From positions 2,485,726 through 2,549,725 of the forward strand of contig NW_017264193.1 in the NCBI RefSeq assembly GCF_001619985.1: a DNA stretch of 64,000 nt, in the 5' to 3' direction. This stretch comes from Xylona heveae TC161. Lineage: Eukaryota; Ascomycota; Xylonomycetes; Xylonales; Xylonaceae. The notes under the pieces were generated by a model. The model was given only the letters and a program-made list of their open reading frames with translations. It did not search any database and was not told where the DNA came from. Both the position numbers and the translations under genes were made by a program. This document shows, one piece after another, positions 1-9,401 of the stretch (position 1 is the stretch's first letter; each line of letters opens with the position of its first letter).

Positions 1-1
1 A

Positions 2-154
2 TCCGCCCCGTCTAGATGCCCCGTATGCAGAACCAGAGTACGGCGGAACCCGGTCGGCCGAGCCGGGAAAGAGGTGGTTCCGCTCGAGCTCAAAGTAATG
101 AAGCGCAGCGACTACGACAAGAAGCGTCAAGAAACTTCAACTCCTCCTACATAG
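2..154 (+). CDS. C-terminal end of a RING-finger-like protein (partial, 5' end outside window)
   Basis: The frame entering the window reads about 50 residues to a TAG stop at 152-154. It contains a CPVCR motif, the usual last zinc-ligand pair of a RING domain, then a basic tail with VVPLELKVMKRSDYDKKRQ. Such a CPxCR pair followed by a short charged tail is common at the C-terminus of fungal RING E3 ligases. Everything upstream, including the other zinc ligands, is missing, so the family is inferred from one motif. Two other frames are also open here: one ends at 108-110 with a serine-rich tail, and one runs on to 390. Neither shows a recognisable motif. The call is tentative. Confidence 0.4.
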   Translation, partial: SAPSRCPVCRTRVRRNPVGRAGKEVVPLELKVMKRSDYDKKRQETSTPPT

Positions 155-1492
155 TCATTGATGCGTCGTTGTGGTTGCGGGCGGGGGCGGGGAAATGGAA
201 GGGGACGTATTGCCTACTCTTCCTCTGCTCTGCATTTCATAGTCATTTGGTCGCTTTTACTATTCTCCATCCGCGACGTTTCTTGCATCAATCTCCTGGC
301 TTGGGAAAGGGAATCTTTCATGGAGCACGCATTCCTGCATATATCTCGAATTACCTCCTTCTAGTCGGCGCAATCACCAAGTTTAAATAAGGGCGTGTCG
401 GTCACGATTTACGAGCAAGTTTATAGTCATGGGTCATAGGTCGTAGGTCTTGCTGTGTATGGTGTAATGGAGCTGTTTTTTATTTTTTATTTTTTCTTTG
501 TTTTTTTGGCGGGGGTGTATGCTTGCAAGCTGTGTTTACTTGCAAAGCTGGAGCGTCGTGTAAGGAGTCTCATGTTTTTCTGGTCCACTTTTTCGTTCCT
601 TCTTCTTTTTTTTTTCTTTGTTTATTTTCACCTCTCATTTTCATTTCTTACTTTCTTATTATCCCCTTTGTTTGTTTTCATTTTTATGTTTTATTTTGGC
701 TCTTTTATTTTTCTCCCACTTTCTTTATTTTTATTTTCTCTCCTCTTTTTTTCCATTTCTTTTCCCTTCTTTATTCAATTCCCTTTTCTTTTTCTCTCTC
801 TTTTCTTATTCCGGCAAAGCATGACACCACGAGAGCATATATTTATTTTTCTGTTCGGAAGGCGCTGATTTTTTTCTTTTTCCCTGGCTCCTTTCCTCCT
901 TTCTCCTTTATCCTTCCGGCATTCGTCCTTTTTCAATTCACAGACTCCAAGCCGGACAGTCCCTTTTAGATATACACAGATAAGTTACACTTTGCGCCTT
1001 CGCTGGATTTTGCTGGAATCGCTCATGTTGGCTTCAACGGTCCAAACTGGCTTCAACCCTGGCTAGTTATTTGGATGAGATGTTTTTAGATGAATCAGAT
1101 TACATTTCAGCTGAAACGTCATTGACTGAGTGGCTACTCGATGTTGGGAATGAGCATGACCAGCATGATGCATGTTTTTTGTTATTCTACGCTGTTGATG
1201 GTTGACAACATCGTGAAATCGTGGAATTGTGAAATTGTGAAATTGTGAGAATGTGGATTGTGGATTATATTGATACTAGTAGTGCTATAAGCTCGAGCTC
1301 TAAGGGGTCTATTTGATGCGTGTAAATGACATGACGCTTTAGAAAAAGAAGTCGTAAAGGGTGAGAGAGATCTGTCGCAGAGCAAGGTGATCATTTAAAG
1401 AAAAGAAAATATTGTCAAAGAAAGGAAAAGAGAGAAAGAGAAGAGAAGAGAAGAGAAGAGAAGAAGAAAAAGACAAGAGAAAAAAAAAAAAA

Positions 1493-1525
<33 letters not shown>

Positions 1526-1941
1526 CGCCATGGCAGAATGCAGTATGAGCTAACAGACAAATTGGAAATTGAGCAGATGAGCAGATGAGCAAGAATCGAA
1601 ACCAAAATAAATAAAATAAAATAAAATAAAAAAAAAAAGGAAAAGCAGAGGATAAAAGCAAACTCCGCATACCAACACCTCATATACCCATAATATCCCA
1701 GCTCCTTGATCACCATACCCACATCACCAGTCGTTAATGCCTGTGCGCCTGTAGCCGACCCGAATTCTGGAGCACATGAACTTTGTCAAAGGGGCCAAAG
1801 TGACTGTTCTTGGTCCCCATTTTGAAACCGGTATAAGTGCAAACTGCTAAATGAATAAATAGAAAAAGAAAAAGAAAAAGAAGAAAAGAGGGGAAGCAAA
1901 GCAAAAGCCAAAATATAACGAGGGAGAATAAACTAGAAGAA
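155..1941. other. Gene-free spacer: polypyrimidine block and microsatellites
   Basis: No supported gene. From about 556 to 906 the + strand is almost pure T/C, with runs of T. About 1400-1530 is purine-rich with GAGAA-type repeats, an A-run, and a CAA repeat at 1496-1526 (about ten units). About 1855-1910 is again A/G-rich. Around 1683-1790 the minus strand holds a short protein-like frame of about 35 codons (ends near ALTTGDVGMVIKELGYYGYM) with no clear start or partner exon; I cannot assign it. The 3' ends of the flanking RING-like and CofD-like genes converge on this stretch. Confidence 0.6.
1435..1526. repeat. Purine and CAA microsatellites
   Basis: An AGAGA-type repeat (about 1437-1465) is followed by an A-rich run and a CAA trinucleotide array at 1496-1526. 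The array lies downstream of the CofD-like gene stop codon (1942-1944). Confidence 0.9.
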
Positions 1942-3423
1942 TTATGAGCCAGTGTCGACAGTCATGCGTCTGGTACGAGCATGTCTGGCATCTCTCTTTC
2001 CCAGGATAGCTTCGAGGGCCTGAATCAATGCTTTTTCGTCATACCGGACTGCTCTACCATCGGTCGTCTTCCGGCCATATATCCTGACCGTCTCAATTCC
2101 CAGATGCAAGAGCGCTTCCCTATCGACTTTTGGCGAGCCCTGGCCCTCGACATAGACGACATGCGTAACGTAGCGTCTCAACTCGCGGGGCTCGGGCTGG
2201 CCGTAGAGGCCGCGGCTTTCGGCGCCCGCTCTGGCAATGGCAGCGACAAAATCCATTGCGGTAAAGGGAGTAGAAGACGGCCCCGTTTCGCGGTCCAGCG
2301 AGCCATTGAGAATGAGTACCTTATGCCGGAGCGTGAGACTGGTGGCAATGGCCTGGCCGACGCCGCGCAGGATCAGGGACGGGATAATCGAGGTATAGAG
2401 CGAGCCGATACTATAAACGACGCATGATGCGCCGTCGAGGGCCTGTACGACGCGCGGGTTGGCTGGGGGCCGGATTTCTTGTCCGTAGGGGTTGATATAC
2501 CAGATGCGCTCGATGCGGGCGGGAAGATCTTCTTCTTCGGTTTTGGAAAAGTTAATATATTGTTTGCGTAAAGTCGGCAGTGATCCGGGTAGGTTTGCGT
2601 CCTCGATGTGGTCTTGCGCTTCGGCCTCGGCGGTAGGACTTATGGGGAGATCGTCGCCGCGGGCTTGGCTGAGTGCCGTAGGGACAGAAGGGTGAGAGAT
2701 GGAGTTCTGGCCGGTAATCACGGTGCCGTTGGCTAGGCCGGCGGAGATGTGGTGGGAGAAATTGGAATTGATGGCCGGCAGGACTTCCACGTTGGACGGG
2801 ACCCCGCTGATGCTGCTGAAGAGGTAGATGGCGCTTTCGAACGAGCCGGAGAAGAGCCGCGCGCCGGTCAGGAACAGGTTGCCGACGCTGGCGGAGGAGA
2901 AGTCGAATACGGAAGAGGGTCGTGCGCGCTTGACGATCTCGAGGTTGATCAGGTTCAGGAATGAGCGGATGAGCTCCTTTTGGGAAGACGGTATGTTCTT
3001 CCATAGCGCATGTCGGGCTTCGACAATGTCGAGCCATTCGTGCCGTGCGGTAGGCCCGTCGCTGGCTAGACGATGGTTGAAGAGCGCTTTGATGGCGCTG
3101 CGTTCGGAGTTGGGATGCTCTTCCTCCTCGTCAGAAGGAATTAAGCGGACTAGACGGCTTCGTACGTCTCCAATGCCCGGCCCACCGAATACTCGAATCA
3201 GCTCGCTGGAGCTGCCGCCATTGTCGCTGATAGGGATGACATAGCTGAGCGGGCAGCTCTTGCTTTGGGCGAGATGCTTGAAGACGTCAACAAGGCTGTT
3301 GGCTGCGCTGCCGCCAGAGAAGACGACGATACCGCTGGGTCGAGGAGTGCTGGTGCCGCTGCTGCTTGCGGTGACGGTCATGGTCCGGAATATATCTGGC
3401 AGGGATTGAAGTCTGTCTTCCAT
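1942..3423 (-). CDS. CofD/YvcK-like (UPF0052) family protein
   Basis: A single-exon gene of 493 aa starting at the ATG 3421-3423. The open frame extends further 5' without another ATG before 3591, and a second in-frame ATG lies at 3379-3381. The N-terminal GGSAANS loop (residues 37-43) and a PISDNGGSSSELIRVFGG block (about 64-81), followed by GDVRSRLVRL, are the nucleotide-sugar or phospholactate-transferase-like signature of the CofD/YvcK fold. Bacterial YvcK binds UDP-GlcNAc and is linked to gluconeogenesis and cell shape. Archaeal CofD makes F420 precursors. Fungi are not known to make F420, so the fungal role is open. It is likely cytosolic, as I see no signal peptide or membrane span. 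Family membership is secure; function is not. Confidence 0.85.
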   Translation of the reverse strand: MEDRLQSLPDIFRTMTVTASSSGTSTPRPSGIVVFSGGSAANSLVDVFKHLAQSKSCPLSYVIPISDNGGSSSELIRVFGGPGIGDVRSRLVRLIPSDEEEEHPNSERSAIKALFNHRLASDGPTARHEWLDIVEARHALWKNIPSSQKELIRSFLNLINLEIVKRARPSSVFDFSSASVGNLFLTGARLFSGSFESAIYLFSSISGVPSNVEVLPAINSNFSHHISAGLANGTVITGQNSISHPSVPTALSQARGDDLPISPTAEAEAQDHIEDANLPGSLPTLRKQYINFSKTEEEDLPARIERIWYINPYGQEIRPPANPRVVQALDGASCVVYSIGSLYTSIIPSLILRGVGQAIATSLTLRHKVLILNGSLDRETGPSSTPFTAMDFVAAIARAGAESRGLYGQPEPRELRRYVTHVVYVEGQGSPKVDREALLHLGIETVRIYGRKTTDGRAVRYDEKALIQALEAILGKRDARHARTRRMTVDTGS

Positions 3424-4516
3424 CGGAAGGAATCTTATCTTGCTGAAAGTTTGGGATGTTATTGATAAGTGGCGATAACTACAGGTAGATGTAAACGTGG
3501 AGGAGTTGATTGGCCGTTCACCGATCAAAACAAATACGAAGCTCTGAAATTCACCTAAGCCAATCCCTATACACCAACCTCCAGACCACAAAATATATTC
3601 ACGGATAACTCAATAGAAAATAAATATAATAACTTGTATTTTTTTTGCATACAAATAGAGTGGGTAGTGATTTTATAAGATATCAATTTATTATTTTTAA
3701 TTCTTTATCTTTCAGCCACTATATGTAATCCTTTTTAAATATAGACATAAAATTCTTCTAAATTTAACAATTTTCTCCCTGTAAAAGCTTTTGAAATTAA
3801 AGCAGAACTACAAGTACTTGAGCATTTTGAAATGAAACTTAAAAAAGGACCCTTCTATAAGCTTGAGTACATTCAAAGGTAGCTATTTAGTCAGTGTAGC
3901 AAGGTGATCTACATGTGCTCAAACATCAAAAATCAGTCATTTCATAATGAAAAGAGCCTTTTTTGAGCTTCAAAAATTACATATGCATTTTCCATCTATC
4001 TATCTACTAATATATTGAAAAAGCACCTCATTTGAGGCCTTTTTAAGAGTGTTTTAGGAGTGAAAAGGTGAAAATTTCACTCGGAGAAAGATATCGGGCA
4101 TGACTAAGTATTTAGGTGTTCATCTGGCACATCACCTCCCTACTGACCCTCCCGTTATCTATGTACTCCGCAGCTATTACGAAAAACATGTTCCCGCTGA
4201 TGAAGCCCCTGAGTGTGTGTAAAGGATCTCTTCCGGTGAAATTCAAATAGGAGTGAGAAAGGGCGATGTTCCGTCTGCGGAACAAGGAGAAGAGTTGAAG
4301 AGAGCCCTAGACAAGGCTTTGAAGACAAAGAATGCCATTGAGAATCTTTCAAATGCTGAGAAGATCTTATGACTCAAGCAGCAAAAGAAAGTCTTTGATT
4401 TCAAAAGAAGAAGTGAAGTAAATGAATTGATATAAGGAGAAAGGTGTGCTTGGAGGATATGATCTTTGGAGCCTGCAATGCTATGTCACTATGTGCAATT
4501 CAACCCGCTCATAATA
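3424..4516. other. AT-rich tract between CofD-like and APH-like genes
   Basis: Positions 3424-3590 are the likely leader of the CofD-like gene. From about 3590 to 4090 the DNA becomes strongly AT-rich with many A/T runs and no open frame, unlike both flanks. The rest holds a decayed coding relic, listed separately. The abrupt compositional change suggests inserted or mutationally decayed DNA; RIP-like C-to-T decay is an inference. Confidence 0.55.
4100..4435 (+). pseudogene. Decayed coding-like relic of unknown family
   Basis: One + strand frame, beginning at an ATG at 4100, reads as protein-like sequence (MTKYLGVHLAHHLPTDPPV, later SGEIQIGVRKGDVPSAEQGE and a charged helix-like stretch with KKVFDFKRRSEVNELI). 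It covers about 112 codons but is interrupted by internal stops (TAA after 40 codons, then TGA), all of which could come from C-to-T changes in CAA or CGA codons. I do not recognise the family. It could be the tail of a DNA transposon or of a lost host gene. It sits at the edge of an AT-rich tract, in line with decay. Confidence 0.35.
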
Positions 4517-5878
4517 TTATAGCTCAACTAGTTCATCGATGCTGTAATGAGAAACCAAGTTTCTCTCACTCGCCTGGTGCACTTTCTTCTCAATGAAGGT
4601 GTCGATGTTTAGACGTTCTTCTGTGGTTAGGAGACATAGTCGGTCCTGGATCGTTGTAAACTGTCCAAAGAACCTTGGATCAATGATGTTCCAATAGATT
4701 TCATCGAACATGGAGCTGTGTCTTGAAGCAAGGCAGATCCAAAAAAGACCACTGCCCAGTGAGTCCTTCATAGCAATCGATAGACGCTGGTGTTGTAATA
4801 AAGATCCATCTTTGATTTTTCTTGTTTCACAATCTTCCAGTACCTCAAGAAAAGTGCGGAATCTCGGCATAAAACGAGTCAGGAATTGATCGAGATCTGG
4901 TTCCCAGTCCTCTGGTCGCTCCAGAAGAAGCCACCAAGGGGCAGCATACGTGAATTCAACAGGAGCGGCATAAGCAAACTCCCAATCGACTACTCCAGTC
5001 ACCACAAGCGTAGATGCATCAACGAGGACATTGTCAGGATGAAAGTCATCACAATATAGCCGGAAAGGTCCACTGCAATGTCTCTTCGATATCTCGTGCG
5101 AGATTTTGCGAAAAAGGCAACGCGCAATATATTTCTTCCGACAGTCGGCCTCATCTGAAATTGCATCGTTACGTTGAAGCTCGAGATGGTGGAAATGCTG
5201 TTGAGCGAGCTCCTCGAAATAATCTGCTGCAGTGCCAAAAGGTGGTTGCCTGAAGATACTGTGGGGAATATTGGAGAATTGAGTCAGTCGATTCATGTTG
5301 AAAGTGAGTGGACGCTTAAGCACGGTCCAAGAGCCTGATTCATCCTGTCTGATAGCTCCAATACACGGAAATTCAGGCTTCGATAACTCGAGCAGTATTT
5401 CAGACATACTGAAATAAGCTCTCCTCAAGGTTGATGTCGAAATAGTCGAACTCAATGCGACTGTCTCCTGGGCGGAGTCTCTGAGGTATGCGCTCAACGA
5501 CTTCCCTTCGATAAAAGACATGACAATGTACGGTCCAACCACACATTTGCCATAGCCCAAGACCTTTGGAACGGGGATCGCTGTGTGTCGGCCAATGTAG
5601 CTCATTATTGCGACCTCATCCTCCACCTTTTCATTGCGTGCAATAACCCGACCAAGGGCCGCAAAGCGAACCTCAACACGACGCCCATCTTCGTAAGTGA
5701 CTCGATAGCAAATATTAAAGGCGCCATTTGAAAGCCGCAAGGCTGTAACAGGCGTACCGGGACAATGCCGGGAGGCAAGCTTGCCCGCCAAATCTTCTGG
5801 TGAGTTTCTGAGCAGGTTTTGTATCCATACCTGAAAGATTCGATCTGATTGCTCTTTCGCAATATTATCAAAATCCAT
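4517..5878 (-). CDS. APH-family (aminoglycoside phosphotransferase-like) kinase
   Basis: A single exon of 453 aa from the ATG at 5876-5878; the upstream frame has no other ATG. Protein-kinase-like small-molecule kinase features appear in order: a glycine-rich strand with NGAFNICYRV (about 51-60), the catalytic loop YCDDFHPDNVLVD (about 275-287), and the metal-binding VVDWEF (296-301), equivalent to DFG. Fungal genomes carry many APH-like paralogues; substrates are mostly unknown, and real aminoglycoside resistance should not be inferred. The N-terminal beta-3 lysine position reads VRFAALGRV, as in many fungal members where it is variable. The gene lies between an AT-rich decayed tract and an AT-rich spacer, so it may be accessory compared with the conserved genes on either side. 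Confidence 0.8.
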   Translation of the reverse strand: MDFDNIAKEQSDRIFQVWIQNLLRNSPEDLAGKLASRHCPGTPVTALRLSNGAFNICYRVTYEDGRRVEVRFAALGRVIARNEKVEDEVAIMSYIGRHTAIPVPKVLGYGKCVVGPYIVMSFIEGKSLSAYLRDSAQETVALSSTISTSTLRRAYFSMSEILLELSKPEFPCIGAIRQDESGSWTVLKRPLTFNMNRLTQFSNIPHSIFRQPPFGTAADYFEELAQQHFHHLELQRNDAISDEADCRKKYIARCLFRKISHEISKRHCSGPFRLYCDDFHPDNVLVDASTLVVTGVVDWEFAYAAPVEFTYAAPWWLLLERPEDWEPDLDQFLTRFMPRFRTFLEVLEDCETRKIKDGSLLQHQRLSIAMKDSLGSGLFWICLASRHSSMFDEIYWNIIDPRFFGQFTTIQDRLCLLTTEERLNIDTFIEKKVHQASERNLVSHYSIDELVEL

Positions 5879-6814
5879 TTCGAGATAAATAGCACGAGGA
5901 GAGTGAGTGAGTGACGACAATATTTACCAGAGAAAGGCGAGCGGAAACATATAAGCGAGAGATAACTAGGGGCAGCGCTCTATTAGCTGAAAGTTTAATC
6001 GTATTAAACGACGATTAGACTCCTGTTAGGTGGTTAAGCTCCCGCTCTATGCCGCACACACACGAAACCACAGCCTGCGTCAACCCACTCTCTCATCCAT
6101 CATTAACACACATGCCAAGTCCCTCGATCGAGACGATTTGTGGTATAATACATTATTCAAAAGGTAAATAAAAGCCTCGATTGCTATCAAAAAGTAGCTC
6201 GGACGAAAAGGATAGATTTGGTAGGAAATACAAAAGATATATCGACAAGGCCCGAGACCCAGTCATACATCAAATATATACGGCATTGAGACGAATGCAC
6301 TACCTCAGATTGCAACCATTTGTGCATAGATAAAAGGGTTGAGATAATAAAGATATTCAAAATGGTATATCTTTTTATATTTGGATTTAGCAATGCTAAA
6401 TTGCTTCTATTCTACCTACTGCGCGAGTACGATACTGCACCGCAGAGTGTTCCGATAGCCGAAATGATCCTATTTTGATTATTTAATTCAATTGAAAATA
6501 ATCTCCTTGAGGCCGTTGAAATAAGAACCCAAAAACGCCGAACCATCATCACCTTCATCATCTATGATTGATGGATAGATGGATAAACCAAACGCAGAGA
6601 CATCTCTTTGGTCCACTTCTTTCGTTGTGTTGCACCTCACCGCGTGACCGTGTCTCATTCTATGACGTTGAACAGAAAAAAGAAAATACCAAGAAAAATA
6701 CGACCGAAAAATGAACGCAATGAACACGTCTGCGCATCTTTCAGCTACAGACGTGATCACGCCACATGTGAAACCCCCCAAAAAGCAACGCTCGCTTCAA
6801 CTTTGGCCGCAGAA
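5879..6814. other. Spacer: APH-like promoter and CTP synthase 3' region
   Basis: No gene is supported. The first part should contain the APH-like gene promoter, including an inverted repeat at 5996-6017. About 6120-6500 is AT-rich without coding signal. The CTP synthase stop lies at 6815-6817. Confidence 0.5.
5996..6017. promoter_or_regulatory. Inverted repeat upstream of the APH-like gene
   Basis: TAATCGT (5996-6002) and its exact reverse complement ACGATTA (6011-6017) are separated by 8 bp, about 120 bp upstream of the APH-like start codon. The geometry fits a dimeric regulator site or a small hairpin. A 7-bp match can also arise by chance, so the role is only suggested. Confidence 0.25.
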
Positions 6815-9048
6815 TTATATCACAACGCTGCCAACGCCGTTGACGAGACCAGAGTTGGCCATACGCTCAGCCTCGTTAATGCTACGCTGAATAGCTTCAG
6901 GGAGGCATCCAGCGGCGGCGGCGACGAAGCCGAGGTAGGGCTTGCTGGGCTGCAAGACACGCGAGAGGTACTCGGGGTGGAACTGGACACCGACAAACCA
7001 CGGGTGATCCTTGAGCTCGATAACCTCCATACGCTCCCCACGCTCATCCTTGCCGATAAAGTGCAGGCCACCCTGGCTCAACCGGTCAATGTAATCGGGG
7101 TTAACCTCGTACCGGTGGCGGTGCCGCTCAAGGATTTCGGTAGCCTCACCGTAAAGCTGGCGGAGCTTGCTCCACTCGGAGCCGTCTTGGAAGAGGGTCG
7201 GGCGGAGACCGAGACGCATGGTGCCACCGAGGGTGGTCTTGTCAATCTCAGGCATGAAGATGACGACAGGGTCGGGAGTTTGAGCAGACAATTCGATAGA
7301 GCCAGCGCCAGAGATGCCGCACACGTGGCGAGCAAACTCAATGACGGCAATCTGCATACCAAGACAGATACCCAGGTAAGGAACCTTGTTGGTACGGGCC
7401 CACTTGGCTGCAGCAATCATACCCTCGGTACCGCGGTAGCCGAAACCGCCAGGCACGAGAATACCATTGGCGGTGCAGACCTCGTGCCACGCCTTGTGGA
7501 AGCGGGCAGGATCCTCATCGCGAGTTTCGCTCTCCAGGTCCGAAGCATCAACCCAAAGGATCTTGAGCTTTTTGCTGCATCGCATAGCCGAGTGCTCGAG
7601 CGACTTGACCACACTGAGGTAGGAATCGTGAAGGTTCGTGTACTTGCCAACAAGGGCGATGCTGACGGATTCAAACGTGTGGTCTTGCGAGGTGGTAAGA
7701 GCCTTCCACTCAGACCAGACGGCCTGGCCGCGGTTGATGAGCGCGGGCGACAGGTGGAGTTTATCGAGCTTCAGAGTGTCGCTTAGGAGCTTAATGAGAC
7801 CTTGCTGCTCGAGGAGAAGAGGCACATGGTAGGTAGAGGAAACATCGTGGACGGCAACAACTTGCTCATACTCAACCTGACAGAACATTGCAATCTTATC
7901 GGTCGTGGACTTGCTGAGGGGCTGGATGCAACGGCAGGCAATCTATAGTCTCTTAGCTCATGTTCTCGTATTCTTATAGCTTATGCATGCTGTGACCGTG
8001 CAGGAAACATACCAAGTCTGGGCTAAGACCAGCACTGCGGACATCCTTGATGGCCTGCTGGGTAGGCTTCGTCTTCTGCTCACCGCCAACAACGGGAACA
8101 AGAGAGACGTGGATCTGCAAAAAGTTGTCCTTGCCTGCTCTCCTCCGGAGTTGCCGCATAGCCTCAATGAACGGCGCGCTCTCAATGTCACCGACAGTAC
8201 CACCCAACTCAACAATGCAAACATCAGGTTCCTCATTGGTATCATCCACGGGAATTCGAGCAACGCGCTCAATCCAGTCCTGAATAGCATCCGTCAAATG
8301 GGGCACAACCTGGACGGTCCGGCCGAGGTAGTCGCCACGACGCTCCTTCTCGATGACATGCTTGTAAATTTTACCGGTAGTGATGTTGTTTTCCCGGGTC
8401 AAGGTAATGTTCAGGTATCGCTCGTAGTTTCCCAGGTCGAGATCGACCTCACCGCCATCGTCAAGGACAAAAACCTCACCGTGTCTGAGGCATCAATCAT
8501 CAGTCTCTATACGTGCATGTGATATCCTTCAAGTGCGACCTACTCGGTGGGGGCCATAGTTCCGGCATCGACGTTCATGTACGGGTCGACCTTGATTGAA
8601 GAAACGTGCATAGACTGTCAGCATTTGTTTGTCCGGAGAATGATAGAATTTTGCACGGATAACGCTCTTAATTAGCCTAATGATAGGCAGAGACCAATTG
8701 GGCCCAAGTACAATCCACGGGCCCATTCAAAGCGTATCATGACAAAATTCAACGTAGGGGACTTATCTTCAATCCAATGGTCTTAAGCAGCAAACCCGTG
8801 GAAGAGGCTGTAAAACGTGTTTTGTGAGCGACACCAATTCTGCGAAAAGCTCTGCCAATTTTCAAAGGCATTCCAGTCACAGAATACTCTTATCTAAACT
8901 GACTGGCATGAGAAATGCATACCGAGAACGCCCTTTCCGATGCCGCTTATGACACCTGATATTGCAGATTAGTACAAATGTCCATGGCTAATCGAGGTAG
9001 TGTGAATTTCAAATTATGCTTACCTCCAGAAACGAGAACGTATTTCAT
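6815..9048 (-). CDS. URA7: CTP synthase (glutamine-hydrolysing)
   Basis: Converts UTP to CTP with ATP and glutamine, in the cytosol or in CTP synthase filaments. Exons in transcript order: 9048-9024, 8955-8923, 8807-8767, 8605-8544, 8484-8013, 7942-6815, giving 586 aa, the usual length. The N-terminus has [19 protein letters not shown] (P-loop-like amidoligase), then [18 protein letters not shown]. The C-terminal class I glutaminase domain has GICLGMQ with the nucleophile at Cys404, the same number as I recall for yeast Ura7, and VQFHPEY with His533 and Glu535. Introns are GT-AG except the third (8766-8606), which reads AT...AC; only that joint keeps the frame and the family KVxxIKVDP sequence. 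Yeast has two isozymes (URA7, URA8); the symbol is by similarity. Confidence 0.95.
8606..8766 (-). other. AT-AC intron in CTP synthase
   Basis: Intron 3 of the CTP synthase gene, 161 nt. In transcript orientation it starts ATAAGT directly after the codons for IGLK and ends TGCAC directly before the codons for VSSIKVDP. Joining these ends gives an uninterrupted family sequence in phase 0. A branch-point-like GCTGAC lies about 12 nt before the 3' end. The donor differs from a common GTAAGT by one base and lacks the U12 ATATCC signature, so it looks U2-type. Confidence 0.7.
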
Positions 9049-9401
9049 GATGTCGGTATTGGTATAAAAAGGAAAACAAAGAAAAGTATGAGGCCTGTCC
9101 CGGCAAATGCCAGGGGGGAAAGAAAGAAAAGAAAGAAGGTCGGCGTGCAGCCTTGACGAGTCAACTTTTTTTCGGGCATTACCTAACCAGAGCCGCTCCA
9201 ACCTCAGCGGCGCGGAAAAATTTGGCGCCAGGCGCGGGGCAGCCGAGCGCGCTCCTCTCGGTTACCGTAATTTAAACCTATACGCCAAAAGTTCACATGC
9301 TTCATGTGAGGTAGTTAACGTTTCTCGCAAAGTGTAGATTTTCTTTTATATTATACAATTATTCCTGAGTCTATATCTATATGTATCCGTAGAATTTGGA
9401 T
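9049..9401. promoter_or_regulatory. CTP synthase upstream region and Cyt-4 3' flank
   Basis: About 350 bp between the CTP synthase ATG and the Cyt-4 stop. It should contain the CTP synthase promoter and the Cyt-4 terminator. No specific element is clear. Confidence 0.4.

Noticed and set aside
455-969. Open frames encoding Phe/Leu/Ser-rich peptides
   Set aside because: They are translations of the pyrimidine-rich block; low complexity, no start context or partner exons.
1683-1870. Possible small minus-strand gene (short protein-like frame)
   Set aside because: About 35 codons with a stop just upstream, no in-frame ATG at a sensible place and no splice partner; too little to call.
2552-3037. 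161-codon minus-strand frame overlapping the CofD-like gene
   Set aside because: Arg/Pro-rich out-of-frame reading of the same exon.
4517-5878. Antibiotic-resistance gene
   Set aside because: The APH fold is common among fungal metabolic kinases; nothing here indicates aminoglycoside as substrate.
6608-7786. 392-codon open frame on the + strand
   Set aside because: It lies wholly antisense to the glutaminase domain of CTP synthase, has no family motif, and is explained by codon bias of the real gene.
8529-8726. 65-codon minus-strand frame across the third CTP synthase intron
   Set aside because: It reads the correct exon in the wrong frame; the conserved [17 protein letters not shown] sequence lies in another frame.
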